Notes under the pieces: generated by a model
Database searches by the model: none
What the model saw: the letters and a program-made list of their open reading frames with translations, nothing else
Told to the model about the DNA's origin: nothing
DNA from: Christensenella sp964494645
GTDB lineage: Bacteria > Bacillota > Clostridia > Christensenellales > Christensenellaceae
Reading direction: 5' to 3'
NCBI GenBank assembly: GCA_964494645.1
Contig: CAZBSH010000003.1
Location: forward strand, 1-64,000
DNA: 64,000 bases
Made by a program: the position numbers and the translations under genes
Part shown: piece by piece, positions 1 to 8,004 of the stretch
How the letters are laid out: each line of letters starts with the position of its first letter
Numbering within the stretch: position 1 is the stretch's first letter

Positions 1-113
1 TGATGGAAGATATCCGTAACGGCGTAGAACCGAAGGTCGCTTATGAGAAGAACATCGGTACTTACGGCAGATATGAAGACGCGGTCAAATACATCGACCC
101 GCGTAAAGAATAA
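1..113 (+). CDS. 3' end of a small protein, probably the NifU-like partner of GGGtGRT protein (partial)
   Basis: An open frame enters from the left edge and stops with TAA at 111-113. The visible tail ends in YEDAVKYIDPRKE. It lies 14 bp before the GGGtGRT gene, so the two are almost certainly cotranscribed; the AAGGAGGGC that serves the next gene directly overlaps its stop codon. GGGtGRT genes often follow a gene for an iron-sulfur scaffold-like (NifU/TSCPD) protein, which is the basis for the suggested identity. The visible residues carry no diagnostic cysteine motif, so the assignment rests on context only. Confidence 0.55.
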   Translation, partial: MEDIRNGVEPKVAYEKNIGTYGRYEDAVKYIDPRKE

Positions 114-127
114 GGAGGGCGATTACT

Positions 128-1126
128 ATGGCAACATTTGAAGGTTATGAAAGAAGAATTGCCCAAATCGAAGCATGCATGAAGGAATACGGTTTTTCTT
201 CTCTTGACGAAGTAAAACAATATACGGTCGATAAAGGGCTTGACGTAGATAGCATTGTGCGCGGTATCCAGCCGATCGCTTTTGAAAATGCGATCTGGGC
301 ATATACACTGGGCGCGGCGATCGCGCTCAAAAAAGGCTGTGCCAAAGCTTCCGAAGCGGCTTGCGCCATCGGTATCGGTTTGCAAGCATTCTGCATCCCC
401 GGCTCCGTCGCGGAGCAGCGCCTCGTTGGTCTTGGTCACGGAAACCTTGCCGCAATGCTTCTTGAGGAACAAACAAGATGCTTCTGCTTCTTGGCAGGTC
501 ACGAATCCTTCGCTGCCGCAGAAGGCGCGATCGGCATCGCAAAAACGGCGAACAAAGTTCGTAAAGAAAACCTGCAAGTTATCTTGAACGGTCTTGGAAA
601 AGACGCCGCACAAATCATTTCCCGTATCAACGGCTTTACGTATGTTGAAACGGACTATGATTACACAACAGGCAAATTAAATATCGTTTCCGAAACAAAG
701 TATTCGGACGGCGACCGCTCCAAAGTACGCTGCTACGGCTGTGACGATGTAAACGAAGGCGTGAGTGTTATGCGCCACGAGGGTGTGGATGTTTCCATCA
801 CAGGCAACTCCACCAACCCGACGCGTTTCCAGCATCCGGTTGCGGGCACGTACAAAAAATGGGCGATCGAAAACGGCAAAAAATACTTCTCCGTTGCTTC
901 GGGCGGCGGTACAGGCAGAACGCTGCATCCCGATAACATGGGGGCAGGTCCTGCTTCTTACGGCATGACTGACACCATGGGACGTATGCATGGTGATGCA
1001 CAATTCGCCGGCAGCTCCTCTGTTCCGGCTCATGTGGAAATGATGGGTCTCATCGGTATGGGCAACAACCCGATGGTTGGCGCATCTGTGGCTGTGGCTG
1101 TGGCTGTGGAAGAAGCTGCGAAATAA
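128..1126 (+). CDS. GGGtGRT family protein
   Basis: A 332-residue protein carrying the motif that names its family: SVASGGGTGRTLHPDNMGAG, around residues 257-276. It is followed by a glycine- and methionine-rich tail (YGMTDTMGRMHGDAQFAGSS and GLIGMGNNPMVGASVAVAVA). The family is widespread in anaerobic Firmicutes and has no established biochemical function. It usually sits beside an iron-sulfur scaffold-like gene, consistent with the truncated gene just upstream. There is no signal peptide or clear membrane segment, so it is probably cytoplasmic. The ATG follows AAGGAGGGCGATTACT. A strong bidirectional hairpin terminator ends the unit. Confidence 0.9.
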   Translation: MATFEGYERRIAQIEACMKEYGFSSLDEVKQYTVDKGLDVDSIVRGIQPIAFENAIWAYTLGAAIALKKGCAKASEAACAIGIGLQAFCIPGSVAEQRLVGLGHGNLAAMLLEEQTRCFCFLAGHESFAAAEGAIGIAKTANKVRKENLQVILNGLGKDAAQIISRINGFTYVETDYDYTTGKLNIVSETKYSDGDRSKVRCYGCDDVNEGVSVMRHEGVDVSITGNSTNPTRFQHPVAGTYKKWAIENGKKYFSVASGGGTGRTLHPDNMGAGPASYGMTDTMGRMHGDAQFAGSSSVPAHVEMMGLIGMGNNPMVGASVAVAVAVEEAAK

Positions 1127-1161
1127 AAATTTTAGCAGCAGAAAAGCGAACAAACAAAAAT

Positions 1162-1197
1162 GGTCTGTCTTTAATAAAGACAGACCGTTTTGCTTTT
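1162..1197. terminator. Bidirectional intrinsic terminator
   Basis: An 11-bp perfect stem (GGTCTGTCTTT at 1162-1172 with AAAGACAGACC at 1176-1186) and a 3-nt loop are followed by a T-rich tract on the plus strand and ATTTTTG on the minus strand. It separates the GGGtGRT unit from the convergent tetrose-type operon. Confidence 0.9.
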
Positions 1198-1216
1198 TGC
1201 ACGATACTTCGCCGCT

Positions 1217-2005
1217 TCACTTTTGTTCCCGTTTCCATCCATCAATCAGCTTCATAATGCGCAGGAAACTTTTGGCATCCCATGCCGCCCGACCAATGAA
1301 CAAGCCGTTTACATCCTCTTGTTCCAAATACGGTAACGTATTCATTTCATTCACACTCCCGCCAAACAAAATCGGGATCATTGCCGCTGTTTCTTTACCA
1401 AACAATTCCCCGAGCGTTTTTCTGATATGCGCGTGAACCACGCCAACATATTCCGGTTCCGCAGGAATACCGTTCTCTCCGATTGCCCAGACAGGTTCAT
1501 ATGCAATCCATACTTTTTTCGCTTGCTCGTTCGTCACACCATGCATCGCAATGCGTATCTGCCTGTCTAAATACGCAAGAGACGTATCAAATTCTTTCTC
1601 GATCATCGGTTCGCCAATGCAAACCAGCGGAGTAAATCCGTACTGCAGCGCTGTACGCGTTTTTTCATTGATGAAAAAATCCGTTTCCCCATAAAACTGC
1701 CGCCGTTCGGAATGCCCGATCTCTATGATATCCACCCCTATCTCCGACAACATGCGCGGCGATATTTCTCCCGTATGTGCACCCTCGTCAAGATAATGCA
1801 TATTTTGCGCGCCTATAAGGATCTCCTTGTGTTTTACCATCTCTCGTATTCCCCAAAGGTCCGTATACGGCGGGATCACAAAAAAGCGAAATTGCGGAAA
1901 CCGTACCACATAATCCAACAATTCCTGCGTATATGCTTTCGCTTCCGCTAAAGTTTTATGCATTTTCCAGTTGGTTCCCAAATATATCGTATCCATTTTT
2001 ATCAT
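1217..2005 (-). CDS. Triosephosphate-isomerase-like sugar phosphate isomerase (probable tetrulose-phosphate isomerase)
   Basis: A 262-residue TIM-barrel protein. It retains the TPI catalytic set: Lys in TNWKMHKT (residue 14), His in IEIGHSERR, and Glu in IAYEPVWAIG. Loop 6 reads WAIGENGIPA instead of the usual WAIGTGKTA, so it is a divergent paralogue rather than the glycolytic enzyme. Its start overlaps the stop of the RpiB-like gene by ATGA. The operon order is dhaK-dhaL-rpiB-like-tpi-like. TIM-like proteins paired with RpiB-like proteins and Dha-type kinases (EryH/EryI in Brucella, LerI/DerI types in mycobacteria) convert erythrulose phosphates to erythrose 4-phosphate. I infer the same role here; the exact substrate and stereochemistry are not visible. 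Confidence 0.85.
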   Translation of the reverse strand: MIKMDTIYLGTNWKMHKTLAEAKAYTQELLDYVVRFPQFRFFVIPPYTDLWGIREMVKHKEILIGAQNMHYLDEGAHTGEISPRMLSEIGVDIIEIGHSERRQFYGETDFFINEKTRTALQYGFTPLVCIGEPMIEKEFDTSLAYLDRQIRIAMHGVTNEQAKKVWIAYEPVWAIGENGIPAEPEYVGVVHAHIRKTLGELFGKETAAMIPILFGGSVNEMNTLPYLEQEDVNGLFIGRAAWDAKSFLRIMKLIDGWKREQK

Positions 2006-2460
2006 CTGAAATTTTCCTTCTCAATTTCTTCCATTCGCTCAACTTTAGGGGTCGAGCTCCCATCCACAAATTCCAAATCCAACCAATGCTCTAACAGTAT
2101 CTGCGCATATTGCGGCGCAATAATGCGCGCGCCCATCGCAAGAACATTCGCATCATTGCTTAATACCGAACGCTCCACCGAAAACAGGTCATGACATACC
2201 GCCGCACGTATCCCGCGAAATTTGTTTGCCGTCATCGCCATGCCGATCCCTGTCCCACACAGCAAAATGCCCCGCTTTTGATATCCGCTGTCAATCACTT
2301 CACGAGCAACAAGAGACGCGATATCGGGATAAAGACTTTGGTCGTCCTCACTGTGTACCCCCACGTCTTTATAAGCGATATCCTTCTCTTTTAGAAAATT
2401 GATCAATACGTTTTTTAATGAAACTGCGGCATTGTCGCAGCCAATCACTATGGTTTTCAT
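2002..2460 (-). CDS. RpiB/LacAB family sugar-phosphate isomerase with substituted active site
   Basis: A 152-residue member of the RpiB family. The start ATG at 2460 follows GGGAGAAATAAA; the open frame runs further upstream but without a better site. The catalytic cysteine (LLCGTGIGM, Cys68) is kept. Two other positions differ from canonical RpiB and from the second copy at 27769-28221: CDN replaces CDH near residue 10, and SNDAN replaces the EHNNSN-type histidine. These histidines serve ring opening and phosphate binding in ribose-5-phosphate isomerases, so a non-pentose substrate is likely. Context favours tetrose-phosphate isomerisation, like EryI in erythritol catabolism. It overlaps the downstream TIM-like gene. 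Confidence 0.88.
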   Translation of the reverse strand: MKTIVIGCDNAAVSLKNVLINFLKEKDIAYKDVGVHSEDDQSLYPDIASLVAREVIDSGYQKRGILLCGTGIGMAMTANKFRGIRAAVCHDLFSVERSVLSNDANVLAMGARIIAPQYAQILLEHWLDLEFVDGSSTPKVERMEEIEKENFR

Positions 2461-2473
2461 TTTATTTCTCCCA

Positions 2474-3115
2474 TCAACAGTTGATTTCTGCCCATTCGCG
2501 CATCGTATCAAAAATGATCCAAACACTCGTAGCACCCGCATCTTGAAAGCCAATCGCACGTTCCATAAGCGACTTTGCCCTGCCAAATTTCGCTTGATAG
2601 CCCTTTGTTGCTTCCACACCCTCTTTCGCCGCTTTTGTCGCGTGCTCCAGAGCGGCTTCAAACGAAACACCCTCTTTTGCATCAATGCTCAGCGCAATCA
2701 CTGCCGGTTCAAGCGCATCCACCATCGTTTTATCTCCGGGCTGTGCTTTTCCCCGTTCTTTTATGGTAAAAAGAGCCTTGTCCATCATAGCCGCAAACAA
2801 CGGCAGCGTGAGCTCTGTCGCCTCTCCGGCAGCCTGACTCCCTCCCAGAAACATCGACCCGAATATAACACCCGAAGCCCCACCCATTGTTTGTACCATC
2901 GTCATCCCAACCAACGAGAAGAGTTCACGAATCGTCTGCGATTCTTTCACCGCAAGTACTTCCTGTACTTTTTTAAATCCAAGAGCCATTCCGATCCCAT
3001 GATCGCCATCTCCAATTTTCGAGTCTACTTCCGTCAGCAGCGGCTTGCTGTCCACCATACGCTTGGCGACAGCGATGATCATGTTTTTTGCCTGCGTTAC
3101 ATCCATTGATTCCAA
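2474..3115 (-). CDS. dhaL: DhaL-type nucleotide-binding subunit of a dihydroxyacetone/erythrulose kinase
   Basis: A 213-residue all-helical DhaL-family subunit. It shows the Mg-ATP aspartate cluster DSKIGDGDHGIGM near residues 31-43 and the QTMGGASGVIFGSMF loop. It pairs with DhaK encoded 17 bp upstream. No DhaM (PTS phosphoryl donor) gene is present, so ATP is the likely donor, as in the two-domain erythrulose kinases. The best start is TTG at 3115, which lies 8 nt after GGAGG; the internal ATG at 3106 is 17 nt away, too far. The product would phosphorylate a small ketose such as dihydroxyacetone or erythrulose. Confidence 0.9.
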   Translation of the reverse strand: MESMDVTQAKNMIIAVAKRMVDSKPLLTEVDSKIGDGDHGIGMALGFKKVQEVLAVKESQTIRELFSLVGMTMVQTMGGASGVIFGSMFLGGSQAAGEATELTLPLFAAMMDKALFTIKERGKAQPGDKTMVDALEPAVIALSIDAKEGVSFEAALEHATKAAKEGVEATKGYQAKFGRAKSLMERAIGFQDAGATSVWIIFDTMREWAEINC

Positions 3116-3132
3116 AATAAATTCCTCCTTCT

Positions 3133-4125
3133 CTATCGTTTGGTATAGTAAGGCGAAAAAGCGGGCATATCATAAAACCGTTTCAATTCATCATCCAGTT
3201 TGCAGATAGAAATCGATACACCGCCCATTTCCTGACACGTACAATAAGAATGTACATCCATGTCGTATACGCTTACCCCTTTCTCAGAAAGAATACGAGC
3301 AAGACGTCTGTTTACGATCATCATCTCAATCAATGTGGTAGATCCAAGCCCGTTGACAAGCGTCACGATTTCATCCCCTGATCCAATGGGCATATCCGCC
3401 ATGATATGTTCACATATCACATCCGTGATCTGATCCGCCGGCAGCATCTTGGTGCGCTTTACACCTGCTTCGCCATGAATCCCCAACCCAAATTCAATTT
3501 CGTCTTCCGGAAGTGTAAAGGTCGGCTGCTGCGCTCCCGGGATCGTCCCCGGCGAAATTCCCACACCTACCGTACGTGTGTTGTCACGCGCACGCGCGGC
3601 AACGCGTTTCACCTCTTCCAGCGTAAGACCGGCATCAGCGGCAGCGCCGGCGACTTTGAAAACAAACCCATCGCCCGCAATCCCCCGGCGATCTTCCATA
3701 CGATCCGCAGGCGCGGAAGCAACATCGTCCCATACTCTCACATGTGCCGTCTTCATCCCTTCCGTTTGCAGCATCTCTTCTGCCATATCAAAGTTCAGGT
3801 TATCTCCTGAATAATTCCCATATAGAAACAGGACACCCTTACCGGCATCTGCAGCGCGCGCGACTTGTGCGATAGTGAACGGGTCCGGCGATGCAAATAC
3901 ATTTCCGATCGCCACTCCATCCGCAAGCCCATCCCCAACAAATCCCAAAAATGCCGGTTCATGTCCGCTTCCCCCACCTACCACAATGGCGACCTTATCC
4001 TTTTTTTCTTGTAGGATTAATCCATTTACGTCAGGTATTTTCTTCACCACATTGCCATATGCAGCAACATATCCCTCGATTAATTCTGAAATGACATCAT
4101 CCGGATGATTGATAATTTTCTTCAT
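3133..4125 (-). CDS. dhaK: DhaK-type ketose-binding subunit (dihydroxyacetone/erythrulose kinase)
   Basis: A 330-residue DhaK-family protein. It has the substrate-binding loop VVGGGSGHEPAFLGFVGDG (residues 49-67) and the covalent substrate His in FGLGIHGEAG. The C-terminal HSYCTCQEMGGVSIS takes the place of the usual TSLEMAGFS. It binds its ketose as a hemiaminal and receives phosphate from DhaL. It is the first gene of the dhaK-dhaL-isomerase-isomerase operon, with a GGAGG site 10 nt before ATG. The upstream region carries a Crp-like operator 32 bp from a -10 box. The neighbouring isomerases suggest a four-carbon ketose rather than dihydroxyacetone. Confidence 0.9.
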   Translation of the reverse strand: MKKIINHPDDVISELIEGYVAAYGNVVKKIPDVNGLILQEKKDKVAIVVGGGSGHEPAFLGFVGDGLADGVAIGNVFASPDPFTIAQVARAADAGKGVLFLYGNYSGDNLNFDMAEEMLQTEGMKTAHVRVWDDVASAPADRMEDRRGIAGDGFVFKVAGAAADAGLTLEEVKRVAARARDNTRTVGVGISPGTIPGAQQPTFTLPEDEIEFGLGIHGEAGVKRTKMLPADQITDVICEHIMADMPIGSGDEIVTLVNGLGSTTLIEMMIVNRRLARILSEKGVSVYDMDVHSYCTCQEMGGVSISICKLDDELKRFYDMPAFSPYYTKR

Positions 4126-4184
4126 GTTTTTCTTCCCTCCTACTCACATTTTTCATAGCACTATCGCTATATTTTTACATTTTC

Positions 4185-4227
4185 AGCATACGATAATCCC
4201 CTTTGCCATACAGTGACCCATATCACA
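4185..4227 (-). promoter_or_regulatory. Crp-like operator and promoter of the dhaK operon
   Basis: GTGA-CCCATA-TCAC occupies 4213-4226, centred at 4219.5. On the minus strand a TATGCT -10 hexamer lies at 4185-4190, its centre exactly 32 bp away. That places the operator near -41.5, the class II activator position, and no good -35 is present. The same motif and spacing recur at 11855-11868. The Crp/Fnr-family gene immediately to the right is the obvious candidate regulator. Confidence 0.7.
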
Positions 4228-4269
4228 ATTTTGTACTTCTTTCTAATATAATCTCATCTTTCAGAGACA

Positions 4270-4303
4270 ATAAAAAAAAGCATATCCTCGCCTATATGCT
4301 TTT
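4270..4303 (-). terminator. Intrinsic terminator of the Crp/Fnr regulator gene
   Basis: The stem AAGCATAT/ATATGCTT (4278-4285 and 4294-4301) is followed on the minus strand by eight T residues. It lies 30 bp beyond the regulator's stop codon and separates it from the dhaK promoter. Confidence 0.75.
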
Positions 4304-4335
4304 CACTCATTGGGTTTTCTTAATTTTGGCAAATG

Positions 4336-5025
4336 CTAAGAAGAAATAATCGCATATTCAAAAAATGGGCCGCAAAGCCGGATTTTTCGTTCATCCATAT
4401 CAATCGCACCTTCTTCTTTCAGCTCTTTCATAATACGGTTTACTGTCTCACGCGAAGTTCCGATAAAGCCTGCCAATTGTTCCTGCGAGAGGTTCAGATC
4501 AATCGTGAGCTTCTCTTGATGCACGCAATCTCCTTTTTGCCCAAACCGATCTCCCAGCATATTCAAATAATACACCAACCGCGACTTCACATCGCTGTAC
4601 GCAAGAAGTTCTATCAAGTTTTGTGCTTCTTTCAAATCGCGGTACATCAACTCGTTCACACGCTTATTCACAACCTCGTAGCGATTCAGCAACATCTTAA
4701 AATCCGCTTTGTGAATTGCGCAAATATAACTTGGCGCAATGGCTTCGGCAAAATGCGTATACATCTCCGCATTCAAAACATCCGCTTCTCCAAATATCAT
4801 GCCCCGCTTTAATAAAGACAGCGAAATTTGGTTTCCGTCCTTTGTCACGCGCGCAAGGCGCACCAAGCCTTTTTTGATCACATAAACAAATTCACAAATA
4901 TCATTCGGCTGATAGATAATCGAGCCTTTCTTAAACAAGTTATGCACACCAAAATGCTTCATATTATCAAGGACTTCATTGGAAGGCAAAAGAGACAGTA
5001 TCTCGTTCTCTTCAATATACCACAT
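4336..5025 (-). CDS. Crp/Fnr family transcriptional regulator
   Basis: A 229-residue regulator. An N-terminal cyclic-nucleotide-binding-type beta-roll (about residues 15-125, with IIYQPNDICEFVYVIKKG and GMIFGEADVL) is joined by a long dimer helix to a C-terminal Crp-type winged helix (SQEQLAGFIGTSRETVNRIM, about residues 173-192). No FNR-like cysteine cluster is seen, so it probably responds to a small ligand rather than to oxygen. It lies between the two minus-strand operons that carry GTGA-N6-TCAC operators and is the likely activator of both. GGAGGATTGTATTGTC precedes its ATG, and a terminator follows it. Confidence 0.9.
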   Translation of the reverse strand: MWYIEENEILSLLPSNEVLDNMKHFGVHNLFKKGSIIYQPNDICEFVYVIKKGLVRLARVTKDGNQISLSLLKRGMIFGEADVLNAEMYTHFAEAIAPSYICAIHKADFKMLLNRYEVVNKRVNELMYRDLKEAQNLIELLAYSDVKSRLVYYLNMLGDRFGQKGDCVHQEKLTIDLNLSQEQLAGFIGTSRETVNRIMKELKEEGAIDMDERKIRLCGPFFEYAIISS

Positions 5026-5088
5026 GACAATACAATCCTCCGTTCATTGCATCTGAAACGAATTGTTATTAATTTTTAACAGAAACAG

Positions 5089-5319
5089 CTAAAATTTCAC
5101 GTCGAGTTTATTTAATGCTTCACATTCCGGACAAACAAAAAGAATATTTGCCCTCATTTTGGGATTATCCTGACTTATCATAATCGGCATTAACTTTGCT
5201 TTGATCCTGTCTTGCACATCCGCCATTCCCTTTTGTGTTTTACAGTACCACAAAAGTTTGCTTCTGCACAAAATACACTTTTCTTCTCCAAACAAATATC
5301 CGTCAACTTGTTCCAGCAA
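5089..5319 (-). CDS. Small zinc-ribbon-like hypothetical protein
   Basis: About 76 residues with two CxxC pairs (EKCILCRSK and FVCPECEAL) roughly 45 residues apart, a zinc-ribbon pattern. I place the start at TTG 5319 because GGGAGGTGATTCG lies just before it. A longer reading starting in-frame further upstream would contain the promoter, so it is unlikely. It has its own promoter and lies between the regulator gene and the isomerase gene. I do not recognise the family. It could be a zinc-dependent accessory or a DNA- or RNA-binding protein. Confidence 0.6.
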   Translation of the reverse strand: MLEQVDGYLFGEEKCILCRSKLLWYCKTQKGMADVQDRIKAKLMPIMISQDNPKMRANILFVCPECEALNKLDVKF

Positions 5320-5337
5320 ACGAATCACCTCCCGCAT

Positions 5338-5365
5338 ATTATACCAACACTGGCAAGCATGTAAA
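5338..5365 (-). promoter_or_regulatory. Sigma-A-type promoter for the small zinc-ribbon gene
   Basis: On the minus strand, TTTACA (5360-5365), a 16-bp spacer and a perfect TATAAT (5338-5343). Transcription would begin just ahead of the GGGAGG ribosome site, giving a very short leader and supporting the TTG start. Confidence 0.6.
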
Positions 5366-5447
5366 CACACCAACCCAAATTTAATTTTTCAAGGGGAAAT
5401 AAGCTGCACATTTTAGCAGGCTCACTCCCCCTTGATCAATGATTTGG

Positions 5448-6881
5448 TTACAGTGTGTTAGACCTCATATATTTTTGTATATCATTTTCCGTCGGGTCAA
5501 TGGGATCCGCGCTCAGCTCCGGAATATACTTACATGTTTCATACAGTACATGCGCAATGTGCCCATGAACCCCCGCACAATGATGTACATACGGTCCTGT
5601 CACGATTCTTTCCTCCCACATCGGCCAATCATTCACCTCAAACCAGACATATGTCCCCTTGTTTTTGGGCCCCTCGACGCCATGTCCCTCACCAATCAAC
5701 AGCGAGTATTTCCCATGGTCTCCGTCAAAGCGGCAAACTGTGATATCACCGCCTTTGATCTCCCATACGCCAATTCCCGGGCAATGATCCGGCATAATAA
5801 AATTCCGTTCCACTTTCAATGTCTCGCCTTCTTTTGCGATCGACGGTGGATAGTTGCCGCAATGCCAAAGCAGCTCCGCGTTATCGTTTTCCGGATGACG
5901 AATTGTCAGGTCCGCAAAGAACACCGGCGCTGTTCCCCGCGCGGCTTCTTGGATCAGGATAGAGGAGATCGCGCCATGGATATCCGTCTCACATAGTGTA
6001 GGGATCCCCTCATCAAACAATAACCCGTTTGTTGCGCATGGCATAATACCCAGCACTTCCTGTAAATCGTTCCAGCATTGCAGCGCAATCGCTGTACAGT
6101 TATGCTGTATACAGCAATCCTTAAGAAACGTCTTGAGCGCCGCAATATTTTCTTTCGCACCCTCATCGATCGTACTGCAATCTATTTTTTGCACTAATAA
6201 ATCATAATTATCCTGATATTCTTTTCCCTTCTCTTCCAGAACACGCTGTACTCCCTTACGAACATGCTGCAGCGTGATCGGGAATACCTGTACGCCGAAT
6301 TTTTCAAGAAGCTCGCCCTCATTACAAATCATCGTCCAAAACGAATCCGGCCTGGGCGCAACTTGTAATATTCTAATTTTCCTAAATGCAGAAACTGTAG
6401 CACACACCGCAAGAAACGTCCGGTAACCTTTTACAAAAACCGCGTCTTCTACGTGGCTATTTACAATATAGGAAAATGGTACGTTAAACCGCCGCAAAAT
6501 CTTCCCCGTGGCAAACAAGCCGCATTGCGTGTCACGCGTACGATCCCCGTTTGCAAGCGGAGCATCGTCGCGCGGTCCCCAAACCAGGACGGGTTTCCCG
6601 ATCGCTGCCGCAACCTTGGAAACAAGCGCCTCACTTCCGAAGTTGCAATGGGGGAAAAATACGCCATCAACATTTGCATTCTTGAATTTTGCAACGATCC
6701 GATCCACATCTGATTCCTGAAACAGCAGTCCTTCTTCGTTAATATCATTGATATCCACGATTTCCGCATCATACTTTTTAATGCTTTCCAAAATTATGTT
6801 TTTGTGTTTTTGCGCATCCTCCGCGCTAAATACATTTCGCCTTGTCGGCGCATACCCGATTACAACCTTATTTTTTATCAT
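5448..6881 (-). CDS. L-fucose/L-arabinose isomerase family protein
   Basis: About 477 residues of the fucose-isomerase-like fold. Candidate Mn ligands are a Glu and an Asp in TLCETDIHGA (about residues 311-320) and a His near the C terminus in VHHCAGVHGH. I start at ATG 6881, which follows AGGAGCGAAAAA, rather than the ATG at 6899 that overlaps the previous gene. The family interconverts aldoses and ketoses. In this operon (permease-binding protein-ATPase-dehydrogenase-isomerase) it could turn an imported aldose, perhaps a tetrose, into the ketose used by DhaK/DhaL. The exact substrate is unknown, and distant family members are not all proven isomerases. Confidence 0.82.
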   Translation of the reverse strand: MIKNKVVIGYAPTRRNVFSAEDAQKHKNIILESIKKYDAEIVDINDINEEGLLFQESDVDRIVAKFKNANVDGVFFPHCNFGSEALVSKVAAAIGKPVLVWGPRDDAPLANGDRTRDTQCGLFATGKILRRFNVPFSYIVNSHVEDAVFVKGYRTFLAVCATVSAFRKIRILQVAPRPDSFWTMICNEGELLEKFGVQVFPITLQHVRKGVQRVLEEKGKEYQDNYDLLVQKIDCSTIDEGAKENIAALKTFLKDCCIQHNCTAIALQCWNDLQEVLGIMPCATNGLLFDEGIPTLCETDIHGAISSILIQEAARGTAPVFFADLTIRHPENDNAELLWHCGNYPPSIAKEGETLKVERNFIMPDHCPGIGVWEIKGGDITVCRFDGDHGKYSLLIGEGHGVEGPKNKGTYVWFEVNDWPMWEERIVTGPYVHHCAGVHGHIAHVLYETCKYIPELSADPIDPTENDIQKYMRSNTL

Positions 6882-6898
6882 TTTTTCGCTCCTATCCA

Positions 6899-7939
6899 TT
6901 AAAATTCTATAATCGCTTTGATCACATCATCCTTGTGTTCCACATTATATTCGATACCCTCTTCGATATCTTTGAAGGAGAACACATGCGAAACAATACT
7001 TTCTATATCTACCAAACCGGCTGCCACAACCTTGATTCCCACCGGATACAGATGCCGATACCGGAAAATCGTATGAAGTTTTGCCTCTTTTGATATCAGG
7101 AGCGAAAAATCATAAGTCGTTCCTGCTTCCGGTGTCATTCCAACAAGCGTGATCATTCCGCCGCGCTTTACAAGCTCCACTGTTTGTTGTTGTGTATATT
7201 TATTCCCCGCGGTTTCAAAAACCAGATCAACGCCTTTTCCGTCGGTAAGCTGCATAATCGTTTTTATCGCGTCCTCTTCTTTTGCGTTAATTACACGTGT
7301 TGCTCCAAGTTCCAGCGCTTTATCAAGGCGTTTTTGCACCAAATCCACCACATAAATTTCCGGAATCCCCGCAAGCCTGAGCGCAAGCAAAGTCACAAGC
7401 CCAATACATCCGCTTCCCAAAACAACTGCTGACTGACCCGTTTTTGCTTCCGATATTGATACCGCGTGCAATCCTACGCAAAGCGGCTCAATCAACGCGC
7501 CACTGCGTGTGCTCATTCCTTCCGGAAGTTTAAAGCACCACGCCTCCGGCCATGCGACGTATTCTGCAAATGCGCCATCATATCCCGGACATGCCATAAA
7601 CGCAACATCCGGGCACAAATTATACCGCCCGGTAAGACAAAACTCGCACTTGCCGCACGGGACACCGGGTTCAAGCGTTACCAGATCTCCCACTTTGAGC
7701 TTTTCAACTTCTTCCCCGATTGCAACAACCTCTCCCGCACTTTCATGACCAAGTACAAGCGGCTCGTCAAAAACATTTGTTCCAACAATACCGCTCTCAT
7801 AAAAATGCAAATCCGATCCGCAGACGCCAACATGTTTGATACGTACCAATACCTCATGCTTTTCAGGCACCGGCACAGGACGCTCCTGCATCTCCACTTT
7901 TCTGACGGCCGTCATAACAGACGCATTCATTTTATCCAT
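6899..7939 (-). CDS. Zinc-dependent medium-chain polyol dehydrogenase
   Basis: A 346-residue sorbitol/threitol-dehydrogenase-like enzyme. Catalytic zinc ligands lie in VGVCGSDLHFY and LGHESAGEV. The structural zinc site is complete (CGKCEFCLTGRYNLC). The Rossmann motif GSGCIGLV and the following acidic VVDLVQKR favour NAD over NADP. It probably oxidises a polyol to a ketose. With the Dha-type kinase and tetrose-type isomerases next door, threitol or erythritol to erythrulose is the best guess. ATG follows AAAAGGAGAAAAACG. The gene lies between the transporter ATPase and the fucose-isomerase-like gene in one minus-strand operon. Confidence 0.9.
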   Translation of the reverse strand: MDKMNASVMTAVRKVEMQERPVPVPEKHEVLVRIKHVGVCGSDLHFYESGIVGTNVFDEPLVLGHESAGEVVAIGEEVEKLKVGDLVTLEPGVPCGKCEFCLTGRYNLCPDVAFMACPGYDGAFAEYVAWPEAWCFKLPEGMSTRSGALIEPLCVGLHAVSISEAKTGQSAVVLGSGCIGLVTLLALRLAGIPEIYVVDLVQKRLDKALELGATRVINAKEEDAIKTIMQLTDGKGVDLVFETAGNKYTQQQTVELVKRGGMITLVGMTPEAGTTYDFSLLISKEAKLHTIFRYRHLYPVGIKVVAAGLVDIESIVSHVFSFKDIEEGIEYNVEHKDDVIKAIIEF

Positions 7940-8004
7940 CGTTTTTCTCCTTTTCCTTTGTTTTACTTATCAAGCCTTTATATTTTTGCAAGTCCTGCCT
8001 CTTC

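Noticed and set aside
2474..4125. Ordinary PTS-dependent dihydroxyacetone kinase
   Set aside because: No DhaM or PTS gene is present and the operon carries TIM-like and RpiB-like isomerases, which glycerol metabolism would not need here.
4247..4252. A perfect TATAAT on the plus strand close to the Crp-like operator
   Set aside because: No plus-strand gene follows; it runs into the terminator of the Crp gene, and its spacing to the operator (30 bp) differs from the other three.
5374..5447. A tRNA or other RNA gene in the gap before the fucose-isomerase-like gene
   Set aside because: No cloverleaf, CCA end or terminator pairing; no tRNA was recognised anywhere in the window.
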